A program made the position numbers and the translations under genes. Source: an uncultured Lachnospiraceae bacterium (GTDB lineage: Bacteria > Bacillota > Clostridia > Lachnospirales > Lachnospiraceae). Taken from it: a stretch of 64,000 nucleotides of DNA. The stretch lies in NCBI GenBank assembly GCA_934320895.1, contig CAKRFY010000009.1, positions 23,534 through 87,533 of the forward strand. The letters are read 5' to 3'. The notes under the pieces are model-generated. The model was not told the origin of the DNA. It ran no database searches and saw only the letters and a list, made by a program, of their open reading frames with translations. This document shows, in pieces, positions 17,107 through 27,254 of this stretch (within the stretch, counting starts at the first letter, position 1; each line of letters starts with the position of its first letter).

Positions 17107-19266
17107 CTACTTTCTTGTAACAACTATCTTATACTTCCTTGTTTTACCACTCTCTGATCTGACCTTTACATAAAAAGTGTTTTCTCCTACCTGAAGATTC
17201 TTTATTCCCGTTCCAGTCATTGTAGAATACTTACTTACTTTTGTAGCACAAATCTTTATATTTGCAACACTATTGTTTACTGTAAGTGTATATGTCTTTG
17301 TACCATTGTCACCAAGAACAAACTTAGAATCAAACGGATGATCTTTTACATAAAGTGTCTTCAGATAATTATTCGGGTTTTTTCCACCTGATGGAACATC
17401 ACATGGTTTATCCGGCATATTTTCATATATTGGAATAGAAAATACCATAGGCATATCTTTATCTATCGCCCCATATGCTGCCACTGTTTTTGTCGCCTCA
17501 TTATTTGGTGCCTCTATATTCCCCATATACTGATGATTATATCTGTTCTTTGACGTTACATTAAATTTTTCCAGATACAATGTATTTTGTCCTATATTTA
17601 TATAATTTTTTCCAATATACTGCGCACCGCCTACAATCGATTTATATCTGTTATTCCAGGGACGAAGATATGTTGTTCCTGTCTTTGCCCATCGCAGACC
17701 ATTTGCAACGGCTCCTCCTGCTACAACACTGTTGTTAGCACCAATATTGTAGAAATTATATATTCCCTTATATCCGGCAACTGTGCCTGACACAGAACTA
17801 CTCATTTTAACCGGACTTATAACAACTTCCTGCTTAACTCTCGATGCAAGATGATACGGACTTACTTTTGATTTTTTTGCCGCTGTCATAAATGTCTTAG
17901 AATATTTAACACTTACACTTTTTCCATTACTCGTATATGTGTATTTTTTATTGTGCATAGGAGTGTTATTTAAAATATTTTCCACACCACTCTGTGTCTG
18001 GCTGTCACTCTGATATTCAAGACTCTCAAACTGAAAAATTCCTCTTTCATCCAGGAAATTTCTCGGATCCATATAATATTTTACAGCCTTTTGTGATGCT
18101 GTCACCCATATACTTCCATCATATGGTATATATTTGTCAGTTTTCCAGTTATATGCTTTTGCCGCTGTAGATTTCCATGCATAAGATTTATTTATGCTAA
18201 GCAGATTTAATCCTACTTTCGACTCATTTTTTATAACGTCAGACCAGTTAAGCCCTGTTTTATATGGTTTAAACTGCCAATATGGATACTTCTCATGTAA
18301 CTTTACAAGCTCTGTTATATAATCATCTGGAAATCCATTATTTTTAAGTTCCTTTTTAAATTCCGCTGCTGTCTCTGGTTTCGATGACGGTTTTTCTGTT
18401 TCTGCCGGCTTTTCAGTCTGCTGTGGCTTTCGTGTAGCTGTAGCTGCCGCCTTTTCGTCCCTGACAATCTGAAAATAAACATTATCTGCCTGAACATAAC
18501 CTTTATATGTAACCTTAGCTGAAATAATATTTATACAAAAATACTTCTTTTCATTAAAAAACTTCTGAGCCGTTATTACAAACTGTGTTCCTTTGGGCAC
18601 AAGCACACTTTTTCCTGAGTTGTTCACAACAACAGTATTCTTCAAAGGATCTTTATACAAAGTTAATGCCTTACTGCTTTTTGACATTCCCGGAAGCCCG
18701 CTTCCATATGTAACATCAATAGTATCAGACTCAATATATCCTTTATAAGATGTTCCCTCATATTTGAATGCAGCATAATACCATCTTTTCTTTTCTGAAT
18801 ATTTTTCTGAATATATCCTTACCTTTCTTTTTGCAGGAAGTGTTATCTTTTCTTTATTATGTGTCAGATACACCTTTGAAGTATTCAGATTTTTTCTGAC
18901 ATCTATTTCCGACATCGTATATCCCACTATAGATGAATATGTCTTTCCGGTCTTAAATTTAAGATAGTCCTTACTGACATAACCACTCAAACTCTTGCTG
19001 TTTTGTACAAATTTTATATGATACCAGCTTCCATTTTTTCCTATAACTGTAACCCTCTGCCCATCAGAAAGTACAACACTGGTACCTCCTGATCTGAGCT
19101 TGGAATAATATGTTGCCGGACCTGTTCTTACATTAAGATACCCCTTTACGCTTACTACTCCTATTCCTTCTGCCTTCAATGTTTCATGCCTGCCTATAAT
19201 TCCTGACATTAGCAAAACACAAAATACCGTAATTATAATAAATATATATTTCTTCTTCAAAGGCAT
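17107..19266 (-). CDS. Secreted cell-wall glucosaminidase with SH3b domains and C-terminal cadherin-like domain
   Basis: 719 residues. Signal peptide or anchor (6-32), then three SH3b-like segments (about 36-105, 110-190, 200-270; first one contains GYLNVRTGPATYYSKL), a Pro/Thr linker (270-300), and a glucosaminidase domain (about 300-620) with the likely catalytic Glu480 in HLASRVKQEV. The C-terminal 85 residues (NGTKTYTLTVNNSVANIKI onward) look like a cadherin-like beta-sandwich. The protein probably cuts peptidoglycan between N-acetylglucosamine and N-acetylmuramic acid. ATG at 19266 is 11 bases after GGAG. It is upstream of the cohesin-like protein and clpC on the same strand with small gaps. 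Confidence 0.85.
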   Translation of the reverse strand: MPLKKKYIFIIITVFCVLLMSGIIGRHETLKAEGIGVVSVKGYLNVRTGPATYYSKLRSGGTSVVLSDGQRVTVIGKNGSWYHIKFVQNSKSLSGYVSKDYLKFKTGKTYSSIVGYTMSEIDVRKNLNTSKVYLTHNKEKITLPAKRKVRIYSEKYSEKKRWYYAAFKYEGTSYKGYIESDTIDVTYGSGLPGMSKSSKALTLYKDPLKNTVVVNNSGKSVLVPKGTQFVITAQKFFNEKKYFCINIISAKVTYKGYVQADNVYFQIVRDEKAAATATRKPQQTEKPAETEKPSSKPETAAEFKKELKNNGFPDDYITELVKLHEKYPYWQFKPYKTGLNWSDVIKNESKVGLNLLSINKSYAWKSTAAKAYNWKTDKYIPYDGSIWVTASQKAVKYYMDPRNFLDERGIFQFESLEYQSDSQTQSGVENILNNTPMHNKKYTYTSNGKSVSVKYSKTFMTAAKKSKVSPYHLASRVKQEVVISPVKMSSSVSGTVAGYKGIYNFYNIGANNSVVAGGAVANGLRWAKTGTTYLRPWNNRYKSIVGGAQYIGKNYINIGQNTLYLEKFNVTSKNRYNHQYMGNIEAPNNEATKTVAAYGAIDKDMPMVFSIPIYENMPDKPCDVPSGGKNPNNYLKTLYVKDHPFDSKFVLGDNGTKTYTLTVNNSVANIKICATKVSKYSTMTGTGIKNLQVGENTFYVKVRSESGKTRKYKIVVTRK

Positions 19267-19333
19267 CTAAACATTATCTCCTTTTTAACGTTTTTGTGTA
19301 TTATAATGCATCAATGTGTCATTTCATTGCTTA

Positions 19334-20212
19334 TTACTTCATAAGTTCCCTCAACTGCTCCGTATCAAATTTATAATGCGAACCGCAGAACTGACAATTC
19401 ACCTCTATAGGTTTTCCGTCATCTATCATTTCCTGTAAGTCTTTCTTACCGATACTTGCTATCGCCTTCGATACTCTCTCAACTGAACAGTTACACTTAT
19501 ACTGTGTAGGAACAGTCTCAAGTATTTCCACATCCATACCCTCAAGCACATAGTTTAATATATCCTCCGGAGTCATTCCCTTATCAAGCATCTCTGTAAC
19601 CGAATGAACTTCATCAAGTCTTGCTTCAAGCTTGTCAATAACCTCATCATCAGTATTTGGCATAACCTGAATGATAAATCCACCCGCCTGACGCACATGG
19701 TTATCCTTATCCATGAGAACTCCAAGACCGACAGAAGAAGGAACCTGCTCAGATGTAGCAAAATAGTATGTCAGGTCTTCCGCAATCTCACCCGATACAA
19801 GATGTGTCTGTCCATTGTAAGGTTCTCTAAGACCTATATCTTTTATAACATTTAAAAATCCCGGTCCGAGCGCACCAGAAACATCAAGCTTTCCCTGTGC
19901 ATTTGGGGGAAGTATAACATTTGGATTGTTTACATACCCCTTTACATCTGCATTTGAATCTGCTGTAACAGTTATTCCACCGATAGGACCACCACACTCT
20001 ATCTGAAGTGTAAGTACATCTTTCTCCCCCTTCATCATGCTGCCCATCATTGAAGCAGCTGTAAGAAGTCTGCCTATAGCCGCTGTTGCAACTGGACTTG
20101 TGTTGTGAATAGCCCTTGCTTTCTCAACAATATCCTTACTTGTAACTGCAAATGCTCTAAGCTGATGATCTGCCGCTGTTGCTCTAACTATATAATCTTT
20201 ATATTCACTCAT
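19334..20212 (-). CDS. hslO: Redox-regulated chaperone Hsp33
   Basis: 292 residues, full length. The zinc-binding redox switch cysteines are all present: C240 and C242 (CNC) and C273 and C276 (CQFC). N-terminal substrate-binding core contains the conserved GR-LL-A segment and GPIGGITV. The holdase is activated by oxidation and heat. ATG at 20212 has GGAG seven bases upstream. It follows the methyltransferase gene by 54 bases and is probably cotranscribed with it. Confidence 0.96.
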   Translation of the reverse strand: MSEYKDYIVRATAADHQLRAFAVTSKDIVEKARAIHNTSPVATAAIGRLLTAASMMGSMMKGEKDVLTLQIECGGPIGGITVTADSNADVKGYVNNPNVILPPNAQGKLDVSGALGPGFLNVIKDIGLREPYNGQTHLVSGEIAEDLTYYFATSEQVPSSVGLGVLMDKDNHVRQAGGFIIQVMPNTDDEVIDKLEARLDEVHSVTEMLDKGMTPEDILNYVLEGMDVEILETVPTQYKCNCSVERVSKAIASIGKKDLQEMIDDGKPIEVNCQFCGSHYKFDTEQLRELMK

Positions 20213-20266
20213 TGTTAATCTCCGTTTCTTTTTATATTTATTTTAACTTGTAGCAGTTCAGCTATC

Positions 20267-21127
20267 TCAATCAGGTCGCTGTACCACAAAATAAATCCTC
20301 TCACTATCCTCTTTTGCCGCATTTTCTGTAAAAGCATCATAAACGGCAAGACATGAAAGCCCTGCCTTTTCAAGACAATCTTTCACATTCTGAACATCAT
20401 ATGCTCTCTGATGATGTACTTCTTCAGACCTCTCAAAAAGATCATTCTCATCATCAACAAGACTATATATCGTAAGCAGATATTCGTTGATGCCCGTATC
20501 CTTATCAAATTCATTTTCCCAAATAAAACTTGCATTCTCTCTGTTTTCTGCTATCGTCCTGTTGCCAAGTACATTTTCATAAAAGTGTCTCGTTTTCATA
20601 TCAAAAATAAAAATTCCTCCAAAATCAAGAAAAATCTTTACCTTTTCAAATACCCTAAGAAGATCATTTTCATCCGTGATATAATTCATGCCATCACAGA
20701 TACACACCATAGCAGCGGCAGTACCATAAAGGTCAAGCTCACGCATATCCTGATTTAAGAACAGAATCCCACTTTCATCTTCGCTCATTTTTGCAGCTTT
20801 CTGAGAATACTCTGAAAAATCTTTTAAATCATCAGACTCATCTTCATTTTCATCTGTAATTTTCTCAAAACTCTGACAACAATACTTCTGCCTTGCCACC
20901 TCAAGCATCTCATATGACATATCGACACCTATCATATCATACCCATCATCCGCAAGCAGTTTTGTCATCGTACCCGTACCGCAGGCAAGATCTGCCACGA
21001 TTCCGTCTTTAATACCATATTTTATCAATAATTTATGAAGATAATCATGCCACTGTTCATATGGAATATTGTCCATAAACTCATCATAAACATAGGCAAA
21101 TTCTCCATATATCTCATCCTGTTCCAT
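20267..21127 (-). CDS. Class I SAM-dependent methyltransferase
   Basis: 286 residues. Motif I is VADLACGTGTMTKLLA, followed by the acidic loop GVDMSYEML; a Methyltransf_25-type fold is likely. A 35-residue acidic insertion (about 92-125, rich in Asp/Glu/Ser) sits between strands 2 and 3 of the core. I start at the ATG at 21127 (MEQDEIYGEFAYVYDEFM), six bases after GAGG, rather than at the longer frame beginning at 21196. The family is known for small-molecule or tRNA/protein methylation but the substrate is not clear. Position directly before hslO is common in Clostridia-like genomes from memory and hints at cotranscription only. Confidence 0.82.
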   Translation of the reverse strand: MEQDEIYGEFAYVYDEFMDNIPYEQWHDYLHKLLIKYGIKDGIVADLACGTGTMTKLLADDGYDMIGVDMSYEMLEVARQKYCCQSFEKITDENEDESDDLKDFSEYSQKAAKMSEDESGILFLNQDMRELDLYGTAAAMVCICDGMNYITDENDLLRVFEKVKIFLDFGGIFIFDMKTRHFYENVLGNRTIAENRENASFIWENEFDKDTGINEYLLTIYSLVDDENDLFERSEEVHHQRAYDVQNVKDCLEKAGLSCLAVYDAFTENAAKEDSERIYFVVQRPD

Positions 21128-21347
21128 AATATACCTCATTTTCTCTGTTTTCATGAAACTTTTTCGCGTCAGATTATATGCTCTATATAAATTCATCGTT
21201 TATCCACACCGTAAGTCTGAGCAATAACATAAATCCTGATGCTTTAATAATGCTTTTATATGTTAGCACAACATGACATTATGTGCAAACGCAAACATTA
21301 TATTTTAAATATACAAGCACAAATTGTGAAAAAACACTTTAACTATA

Positions 21348-21394
21348 AAAAAGCTAAAAGAAGAACATGATAATATTCTTCTTTTAGCTTTTTT
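21348..21394 (-). terminator. Strong terminator downstream of uvrA and gene remnants
   Basis: Eighteen-bp perfect inverted repeat with arms AAAAAGCTAAAAGAAGAA (21348-21365) and its complement (21377-21394), followed on the minus strand by TTTTTTATAG and on the plus strand by TTTTTTCAC. It can act in both directions. Confidence 0.85.
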
Positions 21395-21397
21395 CAC

Positions 21398-21697
21398 TCA
21401 ATCATCAATCAAGCAACATTTTTGTTCATATTTTTCCAAAAATTCCTGTTTCCCAATAGTATGTATTTCTCTATATAAAAATCCCTTGAATTTTTCTAAC
21501 CCAAATAATATTCTTGTTTCTGTGTCTATCTTTGCCATTTCTCTCATCTTAGTTTTAAATTTTGAAAAACTTTTACTTTGATTTTCTTTATTTTCATCAC
21601 TAATGGCATCATCTGATAAAGCAAACGCATCTACTGAACTTAAACTTTTTTTATTTCTGTATTCTTTACAAATTTGTTTCCATTGTTGACGAATACC
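21398..21697 (-). pseudogene. C-terminal fragment of an unrecognised gene
   Basis: An open frame of 99 codons (GIRQQWKQICKEYRNKKSL to KCCLIDD) that starts right after an in-frame TAG and has no start codon or ribosome site, but ends in a normal stop 4 bases before a strong terminator. The sequence is charged, helical and clearly protein-like (VDAFALSDD, FSKFKTKMREMAK, LFGLEKFKGFLYRE). I do not recognise it. It seems to be the tail of a gene whose front was lost where it now joins the YfbR-like remnant at about 21700. Confidence 0.5.
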
Positions 21698-21700
21698 CTA

Positions 21701-21971
21701 ATCTCGACTTGATCGGTAATGTAAGGTCAGATTCTGTTATTTATGATCTGGCACCGGTTATCGCCTTAAAAATTGACTCTTTCGCATGATTAAACTCTCT
21801 GTTTCCTGTCTTTTAATTTCCTATAACAACGAGAAAATGAGCAACAACCGCTGTTTCGAAAGAATGTTTACAGACATTCTCCCTGAACGAATCACGCATC
21901 ATTGCCCATCTCTCGATATATTTCATCCCTGACAGCATGGTAAAGAACAAGTTGTCATTTTTCTTATCCAT
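21701..21971 (-). pseudogene. Remnant of a YfbR-like HD-domain 5'-nucleotidase gene
   Basis: ATG at 21971 opens a 52-codon frame (MDKKNDNLFFTMLSGMKYIE, then RWAMMRDSFRENVCKHSFET) that stops at 21813. This is the N-terminus of the YfbR/HD 5'-deoxynucleotidase family (hFFaml-x-RMKYI-x-RW-x-LMR-x-x-x-x-EN-V-x-x-HS pattern). Downstream sequence still resembles later parts of the family (ITESDLTLPIK in another frame, compare ITGDLPTP) but is interrupted by stops, and the metal-binding HD pair is lost. The fragment follows uvrA by 39 bases and is probably transcribed with it. Confidence 0.55.
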
Positions 21972-22010
21972 AAAACTGCCTATTTATTAAGGTGATATTA
22001 CTTTTACTCT

Positions 22011-24854
22011 TTACCTCTCAAGCATCTTCTTGATAAACGCCCCCGTATAAGACTTCTTACTTTTTGCCACCTTTTCAGGGGTGCCCTTTGCTATTACTGT
22101 TCCTCCTTTTGCTCCACCCTCAGGTCCTAAATCGATTATATAATCCGCCGTTTTTATAACATCAAGATTATGCTCTATTACTATAACTGTATTGCCATTA
22201 TCAGTAAGTCTCCTCAATATGTCAACAAGTTTGTGTACATCAGCAAAGTGAAGTCCTGTTGTCGGTTCGTCAAGCACATATACAGTTTTTCCGGTACTTC
22301 TCTTGCTAAGTTCTGTTGCAAGTTTGATTCGCTGTGCTTCTCCACCCGAAAGCGTGGTTGACGGCTGACCGAGTTTTATATAGGAAAGTCCTACCTCATA
22401 AAGTGTTTCTATCTTTCTTCTGATAGTTGGTACTGCCTCAAAGAATGTGAGTGCTTCCTCCACTGTCATATCAAGTACATCATAAATACTCTTTCCCTTA
22501 TACTTTACATCGAGCGTTTCTCTGTTGTATCTCTTTCCACCACACACTTCACAAGGCACATACACATCCGGCAGGAAGTTCATCTCTATCTTTATGATTC
22601 CGTCACCATGACAGTTTTCACATCTGCCGCCTTTCACATTAAAGCTGAAACGACCTTTCTTATATCCTTTCGCTTTTGCGTCCGGTGTGGCTGCAAACAG
22701 ATCCCTTATCATATCAAATACTCCCGTGTAAGTCGCAGGGTTTGAACGTGGTGTCCTTCCTATCGGTGACTGATCTATGTTGATAACCTTATCAAGCTGT
22801 TCAAGTCCCTCAACACCGCTGCATAGTCCCGGAATAGTTCTCGCTCTGTTTAACTGTTTTGCCATTGACTTGTAAAGTATCTCATTTACAAGTGAACTTT
22901 TTCCTGAACCCGAAACTCCGGTCACACATGTCATAACTCCCGTCGGAAACTCTACATCGATATTTTTAAGATTATTCTCTTTTGCACCTTTTACCTTTAT
23001 CCAGCCTGTAGGCTCTTTTCTTGTCTCTGGAACAGGTATCTTTTTTCTACCGCTTAAGTAGTCTCCTGTTATCGACTCCTTACATTCCATGATATCCTTA
23101 GCCGTTCCTGTCGCAATGACCTTGCCGCCATGCGAACCTGCCCCCGGCCCTATATCAACTATATAATCAGCTGCAAGCATCGTATCTTCGTCATGTTCTA
23201 CAACTATAAGCGTATTTCCAAGGTCTTTTAACTTCATCAATGCACCAAGAAGTTTATCATTGTCCCTCTGATGAAGTCCGATACTCGGCTCATCAAGTAT
23301 ATATGCAACTCCTACAAGTCCCGAACCGATCTGTGTCGCAAGTCTGATGCGCTGTGCTTCGCCGCCAGAAAGACTTGCCGTGTATCTTGAAAGAGAGAGA
23401 TATTCAAGACCAACTTCAACAAGAAATCCAACTCTTGCCTTTATCTCCTTAAGCACAACCTTTCCTATATTTAGCTGATTCTTTGTAAGTTCAAGGTTAT
23501 CAAGATAATTCTTAAGGTCGATTATCGAAAGCTCTGTTATCTGTGCGATATTTTTATCACCGACTGTAACAGCAAGTGCTTCAGGGCGGAGTCTTTTTCC
23601 TTTACAAGCCTTACACGGAGTTATCCTCATAAAGCTCTCATATTCTTTTTTGGTGCTCTCTGATGCAGTTTCCCTGTATCTTCTCTCAACATTTTTAATA
23701 ATTCCCTCAAATACAACATCATAGACACCCACACCACGCTGTCCCCTGTAATGTACCTGAACACTTCTTCCATCAGTTCCATGCATAAGCATATGTCTGA
23801 TATTCTCAGGAAGATCCTGATACGGAGTACTAAGATCAAACTTATATTCTTCTGCAAGTGCATCGAGTACACATCTTGCATAGCTTGTCTTGTTTGTAAC
23901 AGACTGCCATCCATTTACAACAAGTGCACCTTCAGCAATGCTTAAAGATGGATCAGGTATCATAAGTTCCTCGGCAAACTCCATCTTATATCCGATACCA
24001 TGACATACTTCACAGGCCCCAAAAGGATTGTTAAATGAAAATGTCCTTGGTTCTATCTCATCAATGCTTATACCACAGTCAGCACATGAAAAACTCTGGC
24101 TGAACCTAAGCTGTTCCTTTTCCGGAATATCAACTATAAGAAGTCCGTCAGAAAGTCTCATGACATTTTCAATAGAGTCAGTAAGCCTCTTCTCAATACC
24201 TTCTCTAACAACAAGCCTGTCCACCATTATCTCTATATCATGTTTCTTATTCTTCTCAAGTTTTATATCCTCTGACAGATCATAGATATGACCGTCAACA
24301 ACAACTCTTACATAGCCGCTCCTTCTCGCACTTTCAAAAACTTTGACATGTTCACCTTTTCTTCCTCTTACAACAGGTGCAAGAAGCTGTAACTTTGTTC
24401 CCTTTTCTAGTTTCATGATCTCATCACATATCTGGTCAACTGTCTGTCTCTTTATCTCTTTTCCACACTTTGGACAATGTGGGATACCAACTCTCGCATA
24501 AAGCAGTCTGAAATAATCATAGATTTCCGTAACTGTGCCAACTGTCGAACGTGGATTTCGATTTGTAGACTTCTGGTCAATGGAAATTGCCGGTGGAAGC
24601 CCCTCTATCTTTTCCACATTCGGCTTTTCCATAAGACCTAGAAACTGTCTTGCATATGAAGATAATGACTCCATATATCTTCTCTGTCCCTCAGCATAGA
24701 TAGTATCAAACGCAAGAGATGACTTTCCCGAACCGCTAAGCCCCGTAAGAACCACAAACTCATCCCTCGGAATATCAACATCAATATCCTTAAGATTATG
24801 CTCTGCCGCCTTTCTTATCTTTATATACTTCTTAACTTCCTCATGTTTTGCCAT
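22011..24854 (-). CDS. uvrA: Excinuclease ABC subunit A
   Basis: 947 residues, normal family length. Two ABC modules are present: Walker [10 protein letters not shown] near residue 35 and GVSGSGKSS near 640, signatures LSGGEAQR (two copies), and zinc-finger CxxC motifs (CPKCGKE, CADC/CEVC, CENC/CEVC). UvrA dimers scan DNA for bulky lesions and load UvrB. The ATG at 24854 is six bases after GAGG; the longer frame to 24962 lacks a ribosome site. No uvrB or uvrC lies nearby. The stop is followed by gene remnants and only later by the terminator at 21348-21394. Confidence 0.97.
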   Translation of the reverse strand: MAKHEEVKKYIKIRKAAEHNLKDIDVDIPRDEFVVLTGLSGSGKSSLAFDTIYAEGQRRYMESLSSYARQFLGLMEKPNVEKIEGLPPAISIDQKSTNRNPRSTVGTVTEIYDYFRLLYARVGIPHCPKCGKEIKRQTVDQICDEIMKLEKGTKLQLLAPVVRGRKGEHVKVFESARRSGYVRVVVDGHIYDLSEDIKLEKNKKHDIEIMVDRLVVREGIEKRLTDSIENVMRLSDGLLIVDIPEKEQLRFSQSFSCADCGISIDEIEPRTFSFNNPFGACEVCHGIGYKMEFAEELMIPDPSLSIAEGALVVNGWQSVTNKTSYARCVLDALAEEYKFDLSTPYQDLPENIRHMLMHGTDGRSVQVHYRGQRGVGVYDVVFEGIIKNVERRYRETASESTKKEYESFMRITPCKACKGKRLRPEALAVTVGDKNIAQITELSIIDLKNYLDNLELTKNQLNIGKVVLKEIKARVGFLVEVGLEYLSLSRYTASLSGGEAQRIRLATQIGSGLVGVAYILDEPSIGLHQRDNDKLLGALMKLKDLGNTLIVVEHDEDTMLAADYIVDIGPGAGSHGGKVIATGTAKDIMECKESITGDYLSGRKKIPVPETRKEPTGWIKVKGAKENNLKNIDVEFPTGVMTCVTGVSGSGKSSLVNEILYKSMAKQLNRARTIPGLCSGVEGLEQLDKVINIDQSPIGRTPRSNPATYTGVFDMIRDLFAATPDAKAKGYKKGRFSFNVKGGRCENCHGDGIIKIEMNFLPDVYVPCEVCGGKRYNRETLDVKYKGKSIYDVLDMTVEEALTFFEAVPTIRRKIETLYEVGLSYIKLGQPSTTLSGGEAQRIKLATELSKRSTGKTVYVLDEPTTGLHFADVHKLVDILRRLTDNGNTVIVIEHNLDVIKTADYIIDLGPEGGAKGGTVIAKGTPEKVAKSKKSYTGAFIKKMLER

Positions 24855-24969
24855 AAAAAACCTCATTTCTAAGCAGACTATCAAAACTTTGTAAAACTGT
24901 CCGCCTTTGCTCAAAGACAGACAGAAATGTAATACCAATGATAATACATATTTTTCGCACATAATATGT

Positions 24970-24983
24970 CGAACATGTATGCG
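24970..24983. promoter_or_regulatory. Possible LexA (SOS) box upstream of uvrA
   Basis: CGAACATGTATGCG matches the Gram-positive SOS consensus CGAACATATGTTCG at 11 of 14 positions, about 120 bases upstream of the uvrA start. A minus-strand TTGATT lies nearby as a candidate -35. uvrA is commonly in the SOS regulon; the site itself is imperfect. Confidence 0.35.
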
Positions 24984-25177
24984 TTCATCATATCATCAAT
25001 CAACTAGGATTTCAAGTACATACGTTCGTTTTTCTATACCTTCAAACTACGCGTACTCTCTCAATGAGAAATCCATCTATTTGTTACATAATATCCATCT
25101 GCCCACAAAAACATATTACTGTTCATATCTACGATGCAATCAGCAGCAATTACAGCTCATCCATTCTAAATATATTG

Positions 25178-25206
25178 TTGCAGTTCTACCATTTTTTTAT
25201 TATAAT
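25178..25206 (+). promoter_or_regulatory. Sigma-A promoter of the diguanylate cyclase gene
   Basis: TTGCAG (25178-25183), 17-base spacer, TATAAT (25201-25206), 46 bases before the start codon. Confidence 0.7.
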
Positions 25207-25252
25207 AATGTTATATTTTACGTGATAATATTATTCAGAAAGGTCGTGAATA

Positions 25253-27181
25253 ATGCTTAAATTTAAAAATCGTGTGATTGCCGTATGTTGTGCGGCAATC
25301 GATAGTGATTACACTGAGCACTATATGAACTATTTTGTTGAATTTTCAAAAAAATATAATTTTAAAATTTTATTTTTCCGTTCTTTTAGTGATCTTTACC
25401 GCGCAAGAAGTGGCGGTAAACATGATGAAGGCGAAAGTTATATTTTTAACCTTATAAACCATAAACTCATTGATGCAATGATAATCCTCTCAGAAACGAT
25501 CAAATGTCAGAAAGTACGTGACGAGATCGTATCTGAGGCAATTGAAAATAATATACCTGTTATATCAATAGACCGCCCTCTTGAAGGATGTTATAATATC
25601 AGTTACGACTACAAATCAGCTTTAGAAAAGATATTATGCCATCTCATTGAAGACCATCATTACACAACAATAAATTTTATAGCTGGTATCAAAGGCAACT
25701 ATTATTCAGAAGAGCGCATTGAGATATATAAAAAAGTCCTAACTGAACATGGTATTCCTATCGAGGAAGAACGTATAGGTTATGGTAGTTTCTGGAAGGC
25801 TCCTACTAAACATGTTATCAAACAGTTTATGGAAAGTGATCTTCCTATGCCTCAGGCTATCGCATGCGCCAATGATATTATGGCTATAACAGCTTTTCAC
25901 ACACTATCTGATGCCGGATACAATATACCTGAGGATATTGCCATAACAGGTTTTGATGGTTTAACCTCGGCAATTGACCATTTTCCGCCGATCACAACAG
26001 CACAACATGACTTTAAGAATGCTGTAATATTATCTTTTGATTTATTAAATGATCTGTTTAACGGAAAAGAAATCCCTAAGCAGAACATTCTTCCATCAAA
26101 AGTTATGATAGGCGGTTCATGCGGATGCAATCAGAAAAACTTAAAACAATACAGTAATCTGTCATACAAATTAAACAACAAATTTGATAACCAGATATAC
26201 TTCAATGATCATCAGATAAACATGTCGGCAGATCTTACTGACAACAATTCTTTTCAGGGTGTTTTTGATACACTTACACACTATGAAAAATTTTTCTGCA
26301 GTCATCGCTTCTGGCTCTGTATTGTTGATAACTTTCTGACAGAGGAAGAGGAATTATCCGACATACTTGATGAACAGACATACTCACATTCAGGCTACTC
26401 AAACCATATGGATGTGGTTTTATCAAAACACGATACAGTATGGCAGGGTATGACTGATTTTGAAACTGTTAATCTTCTTCCAAATCTTGAACAGATTCTT
26501 GAAGAAGAAGACAATATCATGTTTGTTCCATTACATGTATTAAGTCACACAATAGGATATGTAGCATTTGTATATGAACCTGACAAAATAAATATGGAGC
26601 AGCTCTATCAGTTTCTTATGAATGTAAGCAATTCACTTGAGACCATGAAAGTTCACCAAAGACAGCAGAATATTATATCAAACCTTGAAAACAAATATAT
26701 TCATGATCCACTTACAGGTCTTTTGAACAGACGTGGTTTTTACCAGAAAGTGCTACAGCAGTTTAAACAATGTGTAACAGAACAAAAACATTTTATTGCA
26801 ATATCGATCGATCTTAATGGTTTGAAAAAGATAAACGATACTTATGGTCATTCTGATGGAGATATCGCCATTTCGGCAATAGGAAATATACTTATAAAAT
26901 CAAGTATATGCGACGAAACCTGTGCAAGATTTGGTGGTGATGAATTTGTTATGGCGGGGCCTCTCGCGGATAATCTCGATGCCACTGACTTTTTAGATAA
27001 GATTCATGAGAATATAAATATTTTTAATGAAACACACGATTATCCATATAATGTCAGTGCAAGTATCGGCATCATAACCGGTGTACCAACAGAAGATATC
27101 TCACTTGATGATTTCATAAAAGCGGCCGATGAAGAAATGTACAAAGATAAAGTCCTTCATCATCAGCTCAGAAAAGATTGA
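25253..27181 (+). CDS. Diguanylate cyclase with a LacI-type periplasmic-binding-protein-like sensor
   Basis: 642 residues, no signal peptide or membrane helix, so cytoplasmic. Residues 1-290 resemble the ligand-binding core of LacI/GalR regulators (CANDIMAITAFHTLSDAGY, IPEDIAITGFDG) but without the helix-turn-helix. A middle region (300-470) looks like a degenerate GAF-type domain, and the C-terminus (about 480-640) is a GGDEF domain with HDPLTGLLNRRGFY and intact active site RFGGDEF. The RxxD inhibitory site five residues upstream is absent (SICD), so product inhibition of this type is unlikely. It should make cyclic di-GMP from two GTP in response to a small ligand, perhaps a sugar. AAAGG lies nine bases before the ATG. 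Its transcript converges on the PilZ chemoreceptor gene. Confidence 0.88.
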   Translation: MLKFKNRVIAVCCAAIDSDYTEHYMNYFVEFSKKYNFKILFFRSFSDLYRARSGGKHDEGESYIFNLINHKLIDAMIILSETIKCQKVRDEIVSEAIENNIPVISIDRPLEGCYNISYDYKSALEKILCHLIEDHHYTTINFIAGIKGNYYSEERIEIYKKVLTEHGIPIEEERIGYGSFWKAPTKHVIKQFMESDLPMPQAIACANDIMAITAFHTLSDAGYNIPEDIAITGFDGLTSAIDHFPPITTAQHDFKNAVILSFDLLNDLFNGKEIPKQNILPSKVMIGGSCGCNQKNLKQYSNLSYKLNNKFDNQIYFNDHQINMSADLTDNNSFQGVFDTLTHYEKFFCSHRFWLCIVDNFLTEEEELSDILDEQTYSHSGYSNHMDVVLSKHDTVWQGMTDFETVNLLPNLEQILEEEDNIMFVPLHVLSHTIGYVAFVYEPDKINMEQLYQFLMNVSNSLETMKVHQRQQNIISNLENKYIHDPLTGLLNRRGFYQKVLQQFKQCVTEQKHFIAISIDLNGLKKINDTYGHSDGDIAISAIGNILIKSSICDETCARFGGDEFVMAGPLADNLDATDFLDKIHENINIFNETHDYPYNVSASIGIITGVPTEDISLDDFIKAADEEMYKDKVLHHQLRKD

Positions 27182-27207
27182 ACACATTTAAAATTGACAT
27201 ATTTACA

Positions 27208-27244
27208 AAAAAACATGTGTACCTGAATTGGCACACATGTTTTT
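27208..27244. terminator. Bidirectional terminator between the cyclase and chemoreceptor genes
   Basis: Inverted repeat AAAACATGTGT (27210-27220) with ACACATGTTTT (27233-27243), T-run TTTTTCTT on the plus strand and a matching T tract on the minus strand. It serves two convergent genes. Confidence 0.85.
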
Positions 27245-27254
27245 CTTAATAGTG

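Larger units (their letters stand above)
24855..25252. other. Divergent intergenic region between uvrA and the diguanylate cyclase gene
   Basis: No credible gene on either strand in these 398 bases. It holds the uvrA leader, a LexA-like box at 24970-24983 and a second half-match near 25019-25032, and the strong promoter of the plus-strand gene at 25178-25206. The middle part (25040-25170) shows nothing else I can support. Confidence 0.6.

Noticed and set aside
24855..24962. N-terminal extension of UvrA to 24962
   Set aside because: No ribosome site, no family similarity, and the ATG at 24854 has GAGG at ideal spacing.
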